Source of the DNA: Campylobacter concisus
GTDB lineage: Bacteria; Campylobacterota; Campylobacteria; Campylobacterales; Campylobacteraceae
Direction of reading: 5' to 3'
Assembly (NCBI GenBank): GCA_018375265.1
Contig: JAHADO010000071.1
Coordinates: 1-6,740, forward strand
Length of the DNA stretch: 6,740 nucleotides
The position numbers and the translations under genes were made by a program. The notes beneath the pieces were generated by a model, which worked only from the letters and a program-made list of their open reading frames with translations, did no database searches and was not told where the DNA came from. Of this stretch, positions 1-5,218 are shown piece by piece (the first letter of the stretch is position 1; the number at the start of each line of letters is the position of its first letter).

Positions 1-670
1 AAAATATAACGGCGAAGCAAACAAAGACGAGATCACAAAACCAGATATGAACGCTCTTAAAAAAGGTATCGAAAATCTTGGCGGCCACATCGAAAATTTA
101 AAAGGTAAATTTGGTCAAAACGTAGTTGTGGCGCTTAATAAATTTGGCTTTGACACTGATGAAGAGATAAATTTTGTAAAAGAGTACTGCCAAAAGCTTG
201 GCGTAGAAGTGGCAGTTTGCGAGAATTTCTTAAAAGGTGGCAAAGGTGCGCTTGAGCTTGCCGAGCTAGTTTTAAAGGCGTGCGATAAGCCAAGTAAGAT
301 AAATTTCACCTACGAGATGAGTGACGATACGAAAACCAAAATAGAAAAGGTCGCTAAGGAAATTTATGGAGCTGGCGAGGTGGTCTTTGAAGAGGCTGCT
401 CTTAAAAAGCTTGAGATGATAAAAGAGCTAAATTTGAGCCATTTGCCAGTTTGTATCGCAAAAACACAGTACTCATTTAGCGACGATGCGAAGCTTTTGG
501 GCAGAGCAAAGGGCTTTACATTTAGCGTAAAAGACCTTGACATTAGAACTGGGGCTGGCTTTATCGTCGCGGTTTGCGGTAAGATCATGCTGATGCCAGG
601 ACTTCCAAAAGTGCCAGCTGCGGTCAATATGAAGATAGACGCAGACGGCAAGATCGACGGCTTGTCGTAA
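1..670 (+). CDS. fhs: Formate-tetrahydrofolate ligase, C-terminal part (5' end outside window)
   Basis: Formate-tetrahydrofolate ligase (10-formyl-THF synthetase) makes 10-formyl-THF from formate, THF and ATP in the cytoplasm, feeding one-carbon units to purine and initiator-tRNA formylation. The open frame runs in from the left edge (first full codon at base 2) with no stop, giving 222 residues; the family is about 556, so roughly the last 40% is present. The ATG at 47 is internal, not the start. Recognisable C-terminal family blocks are KTQYSFSDDAKLLG, then FTFSVKDLDIRTGAGFIV and the glycine/proline-rich GKIMLMPGLPKVPAA close to the end. The gene stops with TAA and the lipoprotein gene follows after 11 bases, with no terminator between them. 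Nothing suggests decay in the visible part. The assignment rests on remembered family motifs and is very secure. Confidence 0.95.
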   Translation, partial: KYNGEANKDEITKPDMNALKKGIENLGGHIENLKGKFGQNVVVALNKFGFDTDEEINFVKEYCQKLGVEVAVCENFLKGGKGALELAELVLKACDKPSKINFTYEMSDDTKTKIEKVAKEIYGAGEVVFEEAALKKLEMIKELNLSHLPVCIAKTQYSFSDDAKLLGRAKGFTFSVKDLDIRTGAGFIVAVCGKIMLMPGLPKVPAAVNMKIDADGKIDGLS

Positions 671-681
671 ATTTAGAAAAT

Positions 682-1233
682 ATGAAATTTGTAAAAATAC
701 TATTTCTAATAGTTTTAGGTGCTTTCTTTGTTGGATGCGCGGGAAGATATAAATATAATGTTGAGCCAACGCCGATACAAAAAGGCGTGGCTAAATACAT
801 TGTTAGTGATTTTAACCTGACATTGACAAATCAACCAACTAGATACGAGTACAACCCTAACTATAAAAATGAAAGCGAACTTCGTGATGAATTTGTGGAA
901 TTTATAAACAAACATCTAAAAGAGCAGGGCATTTTAGGAGATGAAAATAGCTTTAAAATAAAAATACAAATGGATTATGAAAGATGGTTTAACTGGGGTG
1001 GCAAGGCGTTAAACAAGCCTCACTTTAGCTACAGCGTGAAAATTTATGATAACGCAGATAGGCTATTGGTCTCTTATGCTATACCAGTCTCTACGACAAA
1101 ATATAGCTATTTTAAAGAGATGGCTGTTTTGGCGGAGATTGCTGCATTTAGGTGGGATGCACAGGATGAGCCGACCGATATCGACTTGATTTCAAAAACT
1201 CTTGTTGATGAGATAAAAGATATAGGAAAATAA
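682..1233 (+). CDS. Small predicted lipoprotein of unknown function
   Basis: I do not recognise the family. The 183-residue product starts with a lipoprotein signal: Lys2 and Lys5, a hydrophobic core (residues 6-17), then a lipobox ending FVGC with Cys19 as the predicted lipidated residue, followed by AGRYKYN. It should be exported and anchored to the inner or outer membrane. The mature part is soluble-looking and rich in Tyr, Phe, Lys and Asp. It has aromatic patches near residues 105-120 (WFNWGG, then HFSYSVKIYD) and an acidic, helical-looking C-terminus with DEPTDIDLI and LVDEIKDIGK. Alternating strand-like stretches suggest a small alpha/beta domain, but that is inference. It sits 11 bases after fhs and 15 before ribD, so it is probably cotranscribed with them, though no functional link is evident. 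The ATG at 682 is chosen because the signal peptide begins directly there; the ribosome-binding site is weak. Confidence 0.85.
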   Translation: MKFVKILFLIVLGAFFVGCAGRYKYNVEPTPIQKGVAKYIVSDFNLTLTNQPTRYEYNPNYKNESELRDEFVEFINKHLKEQGILGDENSFKIKIQMDYERWFNWGGKALNKPHFSYSVKIYDNADRLLVSYAIPVSTTKYSYFKEMAVLAEIAAFRWDAQDEPTDIDLISKTLVDEIKDIGK

Positions 1234-1248
1234 ATATAGTCTGCTAAT

Positions 1249-2310
1249 ATGAACGACGAATTTTACATGGGTCTTGCTTTAAGTGAGGCTTGGAAATTTC
1301 AGATCCTGACCTATCCAAATCCAGCTGTTGGGTGCCTTGTCCTTGATGAAAATAGGCAAATTTTATCTTGCAAGGCTCATGAAAAGGCTGGATATTTACA
1401 CGCTGAACCGACAGCGGTACTCTTTGCGCTTTGCAAAAAAAGTGAAAAATTTAAAGATGATTTTATAAAAGCGTATAACGCTAAATTTAGCTCTAAGATA
1501 AAAGATGGCGATTTTGGCCTTTTAGAGCTAAAATTTACCTATGAATTTATACTAAACAACCACTCAAATTTACTAAAAAATGCAAAAGCTTATGTCACGC
1601 TTGAGCCTTGCTCGCATCACGGCAAAACGCCACCTTGTGCAAATTTGCTAAAAGAGCTTGGTTTTGGTGAGGTTATAATTGGCAGCCACGATGAAAATAA
1701 AATAGCAAGTGGCGGTGGAAATTTGCTTCAAAGTGCTGGAGTGAAAGTTAAATTTGGCATTTTAAAAGAGCGCTGTGATAAGCTGCTTGAGCCATTTTTG
1801 GCATATCAAAATGGTGGATTTAGCTTTTTAAAAATCGCTCTTAGTAAAAATGGCGTGGCAAGCGGTGGCATCATCACAAATGAGCTTAGCCGCACGCATG
1901 TGCATAAACTAAGAAGCGTCATAGATACATTGGTGATCGGTGGCAACACAGTGCGGACAGACCGACCAAGGCTCGATACCAGACTTATAAAAAATGGCAA
2001 AAACCCAGACGTCATAATCTACTCAAGAGACGATAAATTTGATGAAACATTGCCACTTTTTAGCGTACCAAATCGCAAAGTTAGCATTCAAAAAGAGCTT
2101 GATCTAAAAGGAGTTTGCATGTTTGAAGGAGCTGGCGAGTTTTTAAAACTTGCAAAAGAGGGCAAGCTAGCAAATGTAAAGTGGCTACTTATCTATCAAA
2201 GCTCAAATTTTAAAAATGGTGAAAATTTGAGCCTTGATCTAAATTTAAAGCCACTTTTTAGTGGTAATTTTGGGGATGATAGTTACACTTGGTATGAAAT
2301 TTTGGATTAA
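1249..2310 (+). CDS. ribD: Bifunctional riboflavin biosynthesis deaminase/reductase RibD
   Basis: RibD carries out two successive steps of riboflavin synthesis in the cytoplasm: zinc-dependent deamination of the diaminopyrimidine made from GTP, then NADPH-dependent reduction of its ribosyl group. The N-terminal cytidine-deaminase-like domain shows PNPAVGC (23-29), the HAE zinc/catalytic motif (His51, Glu53) and PCSHHGKTPPC (Cys121, Cys130). The reductase domain begins near 190 with FLKIALSKNG, then GGIITNELSR, the GGNTVRTDRPRLDTR block (231-245) and a degenerate EGAG (293-296). Total length, 353, is near the usual 360-370. However, HAE and the first zinc Cys are about 68 residues apart instead of the usual 20-25, while the reductase half is about 40 residues short. 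ADDP of the usual block reads TDRP here. The start is set by the family-typical N-terminus; a good Shine-Dalgarno is lacking, so translation may be coupled to the gene before it. The stop overlaps that of the converging gene. Confidence 0.95.
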   Translation: MNDEFYMGLALSEAWKFQILTYPNPAVGCLVLDENRQILSCKAHEKAGYLHAEPTAVLFALCKKSEKFKDDFIKAYNAKFSSKIKDGDFGLLELKFTYEFILNNHSNLLKNAKAYVTLEPCSHHGKTPPCANLLKELGFGEVIIGSHDENKIASGGGNLLQSAGVKVKFGILKERCDKLLEPFLAYQNGGFSFLKIALSKNGVASGGIITNELSRTHVHKLRSVIDTLVIGGNTVRTDRPRLDTRLIKNGKNPDVIIYSRDDKFDETLPLFSVPNRKVSIQKELDLKGVCMFEGAGEFLKLAKEGKLANVKWLLIYQSSNFKNGENLSLDLNLKPLFSGNFGDDSYTWYEILD

Positions 2311-2335
2311 ACATCTAGTCCAAAATAGTGTTTAA
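2307..2335. repeat. Inverted repeat at the shared stop of two convergent genes
   Basis: TTAAACA (2307-2313) is the exact inverse of TGTTTAA (2329-2335). After a single bulged T at 2314, CTA (2315-2317) pairs with TAG (2326-2328), leaving an eight-base loop. The left arm contains the TTAA in which both convergent genes stop; the rest lies over the last codons of the minus-strand gene. Neither strand has a run of U after the hairpin and the stem is AT-rich, so it is not a canonical intrinsic terminator. It could be a weak bidirectional 3'-end signal, or chance. Confidence 0.4.
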
Positions 2336-3170
2336 CCAAAAAGCCGATGCCAAAAGAAATGATCGCAACGCCAAAAGTTATCACGCACATCTCAATCACT
2401 CTTGGTAAAAATTTAAGCTCCTTTGCCACGCTTATATAAAAGTTGTAAGTGATGATGGCAACTAGCGCAAAGAAAAACATCGACAAGACGGCGTAAAGAC
2501 CGCTTGTAAAGATAAAAAATGGAAGTATCAAAAATGCCGTTGTTATGATGTACGAACCGCCTGTGTAGAGCGAGTAGGTAAGTGGTTTGATTTCGTCGCT
2601 TGGATTTTCTTTTGACTCGAGATATGCTGAGCCAGCCATAGAGAGTGCAGCTGCCACGCCCATGATAAGGCCTGTTGCGCCAACTGATTTTGTATTTGAA
2701 AATGCAAGCGCGATACCGCTAAGTGTGCCTGTTAGCTCAACTAAAGCATCATTCATGCCAAGCACGATGCCACCAGCATTTACGAGCTTTGTGTCTTTTA
2801 GCATGGAGATTAGACTATTTTCGTGGTTCATCTCCTCTTCGTAAATATCACGAGCTTCAGGATATTCATCTACGATGTCAAGATAAAATTTCTCTGCATT
2901 TTCTTCGCGTGACTCCATAAATTTCAGAGTAAAAGAGGTACCAAAAATTTTAACAAGTATCGTATAGAAGATGACTTTGAATAAATTTGCGCTTCTGCTT
3001 TCGCCAGTTATCTTTTGACAAAAAGCATAGTGGCGTCTTTCTTCGGTGATTAATTTGCGAAGTATTTTTTTGTTCTCTTCGACTTTTTCGCTAGCTTCAA
3101 GAAGTGAGTATATAGCAGTATCGTCTGCTTCATTTTGTAATTGTTTTAAAGCACGTTTTTTGTCTAACAT
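2307..3170 (-). CDS. Ferritin-like/rubrerythrin domain fused to VIT1/CCC1 iron transporter domain (MbfA-like)
   Basis: The 287-residue protein joins two iron modules. Residues 1-125 form a rubrerythrin-like di-iron four-helix domain with the expected ligand pattern: Glu14, E44xxH47, E90xxE93 and E113xxH116. A hydrophobic stretch (about 64-80) lies between helices 2 and 3. Residues 128-287 are a VIT1/CCC1 membrane domain of about five helices, with the signature GMNDALVELTG (138-148) holding the conserved Asp141. The loop after the second membrane helix is short, so the cytosolic metal-binding domain of plant VIT1 is absent; the N-terminal ferritin-like part probably takes its place. Related MbfA proteins of alphaproteobacteria export Fe2+ from the cytoplasm and protect against iron and peroxide stress; that role here is inference. 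Mn2+ is an alternative substrate. GGA precedes the ATG by eight bases. It lies 60 bases after tRNA-Leu on the same strand and its stop overlaps that of ribD. Confidence 0.9.
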   Translation of the reverse strand: MLDKKRALKQLQNEADDTAIYSLLEASEKVEENKKILRKLITEERRHYAFCQKITGESRSANLFKVIFYTILVKIFGTSFTLKFMESREENAEKFYLDIVDEYPEARDIYEEEMNHENSLISMLKDTKLVNAGGIVLGMNDALVELTGTLSGIALAFSNTKSVGATGLIMGVAAALSMAGSAYLESKENPSDEIKPLTYSLYTGGSYIITTAFLILPFFIFTSGLYAVLSMFFFALVAIITYNFYISVAKELKFLPRVIEMCVITFGVAIISFGIGFLVKHYFGLDV

Positions 3171-3230
3171 AAAATTTTCCTTTTTTATAGCTTAGAAATT
3201 TAAGATTTTGATTTAGAAAGAGAGATAAGA

Positions 3231-3315
3231 TGGTGCGATCAGCGAGACTCGAACTCGCACACCTAGCGGCACTACCCCCTCAAGATAGCGTGTCTACCAA
3301 TTCCACCATGATCGC
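3231..3315 (-). tRNA. tRNA-Leu (anticodon GAG)
   Basis: On the minus strand an 85-base cloverleaf is complete. The acceptor stem GCGATCA pairs perfectly with TGATCGC, followed by discriminator A and an encoded CCA. The D-arm region reads TGGTGGAATTGGTAGACA, as in bacterial leucine tRNAs. The anticodon stem CTATC/GGTAG contains one U-G pair and the loop TTGAGGG puts GAG at the anticodon (3279-3281), reading CUC and CUU. A 13-base class II variable arm follows, then the T arm GCGAG-TTCGAGT-CTCGC. It lies between atpE and the ferritin-VIT gene on the same strand. Confidence 0.97.
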
Positions 3316-3324
3316 AAAAAGGAC

Positions 3325-3345
3325 AAAAGCCCCAAAAGAGGGGCT
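3325..3345 (-). terminator. Probable intrinsic terminator after atpE
   Basis: On the minus strand AGCCCC (3345-3340), loop TCTTTT and GGGGCT (3333-3328) form a six-base-pair stem followed by TTT, then GTCC and another T run. It begins 17 bases after the atpE stop and ends about 9 bases before the tRNA. The stem is short and the U run is broken, so termination may be partial and allow readthrough into the tRNA. Confidence 0.6.
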
Positions 3346-3362
3346 AAATTTAAGCTTTACGC

Positions 3363-3665
3363 TTAGCCAAGCATTGGGTTTGCGTAAAGAACGATAAGTG
3401 TAATAACAAGTGCGTAGATAACTTGTGCTTCGATCATCGCAAGAGCGATAAACATTGTAGTCATAAGTTTGCTACCTACACCTGGGTTTCTAGCTGTTCC
3501 GCTGATAGTTGCAGCAGCTGTGTTACCCATACCTATAGCACCGCCAAGAGCTGCAAGGCCAAGGCCGATACCGCCAGCGATAACTGAATATGATCTAATC
3601 ATCTCGCCGTCAGCACCAAATGCAAATGCAGCAAGACCAAGAATTAAAAACACGATCTTTTTCAT
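3363..3665 (-). CDS. atpE: F-type ATP synthase subunit c (F0 ring proteolipid)
   Basis: Subunit c forms the rotating ion-carrying ring of F0 in the inner membrane. The 100-residue product has an N-terminal signal-like hydrophobic stretch (1-17, ending AFAFG before ADGEM), then the two-helix hairpin. Helix 1 carries a glycine-rich run (about 31-48), the polar loop is ARNPG (58-62), and helix 2 holds the ion-binding carboxylate Glu79 in AMIEAQVIYA. The Gln in helix 1 and the Ser next to the Glu that mark Na+-type rings (as in Ilyobacter) are absent, so H+ coupling is inferred. Typical c subunits are 75-90 residues; the N-terminal extension matches what I recall from Helicobacter and Campylobacter. 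The gene stands alone, without other atp genes around it, as usual in this group. AAAGGAG, five bases before the ATG, fixes the start. Confidence 0.98.
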   Translation of the reverse strand: MKKIVFLILGLAAFAFGADGEMIRSYSVIAGGIGLGLAALGGAIGMGNTAAATISGTARNPGVGSKLMTTMFIALAMIEAQVIYALVITLIVLYANPMLG

Positions 3666-3670
3666 CGTTG

Positions 3671-3677
3671 CTCCTTT
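3671..3677 (-). promoter_or_regulatory. Strong Shine-Dalgarno of atpE
   Basis: AAAGGAG on the minus strand lies five bases before the atpE ATG. It is the strongest ribosome-binding site in the window, fitting a protein needed in about ten or more copies per ATP synthase. Its first G is also the end of a perfect 16-base palindrome (3674-3689). Confidence 0.85.
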
Positions 3678-3689
3678 AAAATTTTAAAG
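3674..3689. repeat. Perfect 16-bp AT-rich palindrome in the atpE leader
   Basis: CTTTAAAATTTTAAAG reads the same on both strands. It directly abuts and slightly overlaps the atpE Shine-Dalgarno. In RNA it can form only a weak A-U hairpin with an AATT loop; as DNA it is a bent A-tract or a possible protein site. A related TAAAATTTTAA occurs again at 3770-3780 in the same intergenic region. AT-rich palindromes arise readily by chance in this genome type. Confidence 0.5.
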
Positions 3690-3730
3690 CTCTTTCGGAT
3701 CTGTCCCCTACTTAAACTTTATGAGCCGTA

Positions 3731-3758
3731 ATATTACAAAAACAAAACTTTGTTTCAA
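3731..3758 (-). promoter_or_regulatory. Predicted sigma-70-type promoter of atpE
   Basis: On the minus strand TTGAAA (3758-3753) is followed after 16 bases by TAATAT (3736-3731), which is preceded by a T run and TG as in extended -10 elements of Campylobacter promoters. A start near 3724 would give a leader of about 60 bases ahead of the atpE ATG, containing the palindrome and the Shine-Dalgarno. Matches to both hexamers and the spacing are good, but this was judged by eye. Confidence 0.5.
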
Positions 3759-3823
3759 ATAAAAACACTAAAATTTTAAATTGCCTATAAAAAATTCTTG
3801 GCTTAGAAAAATGAAAGTTTTTT

Positions 3824-3829
3824 TATGCT
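3824..3829 (+). promoter_or_regulatory. Weak candidate -10 box for the symporter array
   Basis: TATGCT on the plus strand follows a T tract (3818-3824), resembling Campylobacter promoters in which an upstream T-rich stretch replaces a fixed -35. A start near 3836 would leave a leader of about 36 bases that keeps the TTAGG ribosome-binding site. No -35 box is present at a standard distance, so this is tentative. Some plus-strand promoter is expected in the divergent gap, because atpE lies on the other strand. Confidence 0.25.
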
Positions 3830-3871
3830 ATCTTTGAAAGAATTTAATTTATTCTTAATCTTAGGTTTTCA

Positions 3872-5218
3872 ATGATAAACGAGAAATTTTCAAAGATAGG
3901 CTTTGTTCTTGCTATGGCTGGTTCTGCTGTGGGTCTTGGCAATGCCTGGAAATTTCCTACGATGGTGGGGAATAACGGCGGTTCGGCATTTATAATTTTA
4001 TATTTGCTTCTTACATTTGCTATCGCATTTGTGGCGTTTTTAGCAGAGCTTAGCATCGGCAAACTTGGCGAAAGCGACATCGTAAGCTCACTTTACAAGC
4101 TTGCTCCAAAAAATAAAAAAGCCTGGTCGCTCTCTGGCTTTTTCATGATCGGAGCGATACTTATAGCTTCATTTTATATGGTTGTTATTGGTTGGATTTT
4201 AAAGTATATCTATCTTGGTTTTTCGCCACTTTTATCTGACACAAAAGCTGCAGGGGAGCAGTTTAACACGCTTTTATCAAATGATCTAAGCAGTGCCGTG
4301 CTTTGCTTTAGCCTAGTCTTTTTGATGGTCTTTTTTGCCGTTTCAAAAGGCGTAAAAAGTGGCATAGAAAAGCTAAATATATGGATGATGCCAAGCCTTT
4401 TTGTCTTGCTAGTTTGCATGCTTTTTTACGCGCTTAGCATGGGAGATGGCTTTGTAAAGGCGGCTAAATTTTTATTTGTACCAAATTTTAGTGCGATCAC
4501 GCCAGATGTTGTTTTGCAGGCTCTAGGCCTTGCGTTTTTCTCGCTATCTATGGGCGTTGGCGTCATACCAACATACGCTGCAAATTTACCAGAGCGCACA
4601 AATTTAATAAAATCAACGCTCTCTATCATCTTTATAAACATCTTAATAGGCATTATGATGGGGCTTGTTGTATTTACCTTTATATTTGCTTATGGGGCTG
4701 ATAGCACGGCAAGTGGCCCAGGCCTTATCTTTATCTCACTTGTCACGCTTTTTGCAAAGCTTGGCGTCGTTGGCAACGTCATGGCGGTAGCATTTTTCGT
4801 ATCGCTCTTGTTTGCTGGTATCACGAGCGCGGTTTCGATGATCGAGCCTTTTGCTTATTATTTGGTTAGGAAATTTGAAATTTCAAGAAAGATGGCGCTT
4901 CTTTACATCGGTGCCTTTGTCTATATCTTGGGCATCTTTTGCATACTTTCATATTATTCAGACACTTCAAGTGCTTTTAGCGTTTGCGGTAAGCCATTTT
5001 TTGACGCGCTTGACTTTCTCACATCAAATATCATGATGCCAATAGGCGCTATCGTATTTAGCTTTTTTGTTGGCTATAAACTTAAAAAAGAGAGTTTGTA
5101 TCTGCTCTTTGGCGATTTTATGGGAAGAGCATTTTTTGAAATTTGGTACTTTTTCTTAAGATATGTCGTGCCAGTTGCCATTTGTGCGATAATGATCTAC
5201 CAGATGGCAGGTAAATAA
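3872..5218 (+). CDS. Sodium-dependent NSS/SNF family transporter, copy 1
   Basis: The 448-residue protein is a Na+-coupled symporter of the neurotransmitter:sodium symporter family (LeuT fold), probably importing amino acids across the inner membrane. About 11 membrane helices fit the Tyt1/MhsT-type bacterial subgroup, which lacks helix 12. Helix 1 has the signature GSAVGLGNAWKFP (17-29). By alignment to LeuT, Na+-site residues are kept: Ala19, Val20 and Asn24 in helix 1, Ser224 in the unwound helix 6 (FFSLSMGVG), Asn256 in helix 7, and Ala315, Thr318, Ser319 in helix 8 (FAGITS). Tyr102 matches the helix 3 substrate tyrosine. Val229 replaces the pocket Phe259 of LeuT, giving a roomier pocket. 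Asp378 and Asp381 match the outer-gate acids, and Lys27 replaces the gate Arg30. It is the first of three tandem paralogues. The start agrees with both paralogues (FSKIG a few residues in). The substrate is unknown. Confidence 0.95.
   Translation: MINEKFSKIGFVLAMAGSAVGLGNAWKFPTMVGNNGGSAFIILYLLLTFAIAFVAFLAELSIGKLGESDIVSSLYKLAPKNKKAWSLSGFFMIGAILIASFYMVVIGWILKYIYLGFSPLLSDTKAAGEQFNTLLSNDLSSAVLCFSLVFLMVFFAVSKGVKSGIEKLNIWMMPSLFVLLVCMLFYALSMGDGFVKAAKFLFVPNFSAITPDVVLQALGLAFFSLSMGVGVIPTYAANLPERTNLIKSTLSIIFINILIGIMMGLVVFTFIFAYGADSTASGPGLIFISLVTLFAKLGVVGNVMAVAFFVSLLFAGITSAVSMIEPFAYYLVRKFEISRKMALLYIGAFVYILGIFCILSYYSDTSSAFSVCGKPFFDALDFLTSNIMMPIGAIVFSFFVGYKLKKESLYLLFGDFMGRAFFEIWYFFLRYVVPVAICAIMIYQMAGK

Noticed and set aside
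473..769. Minus-strand open frame over the end of fhs and the start of the lipoprotein gene
   Set aside because: It runs opposite to conserved fhs motifs and a clear lipoprotein signal; it is a codon-bias shadow.
3184..3189. TATAAA on the minus strand before the ferritin-VIT gene, resembling a -10 box
   Set aside because: Transcription would start around 3177, after the GGA ribosome site, so the message would lack it. No -35-like element is at the right distance.
3838..3856. AAGAAT...ATTCTT inverted repeat before symporter copy 1, considered as an operator or Fur/PerR box
   Set aside because: The arms are only six AT-rich bases with a seven-base spacer, do not match Fur or PerR boxes known to me, and are expected by chance in such AT-rich DNA.
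3834..3862. TTGAAA with AATCTT or TAATCT downstream as a promoter for symporter copy 1
   Set aside because: The -10 matches are poor and the start would fall within a few bases of the ATG, leaving out the ribosome site.
3666..3871. Divergent intergenic region searched for a small RNA, riboswitch or small gene
   Set aside because: Only the atpE promoter and leader and a weak plus-strand -10 candidate were seen; no structured RNA motif and no short frame with a ribosome site was found.
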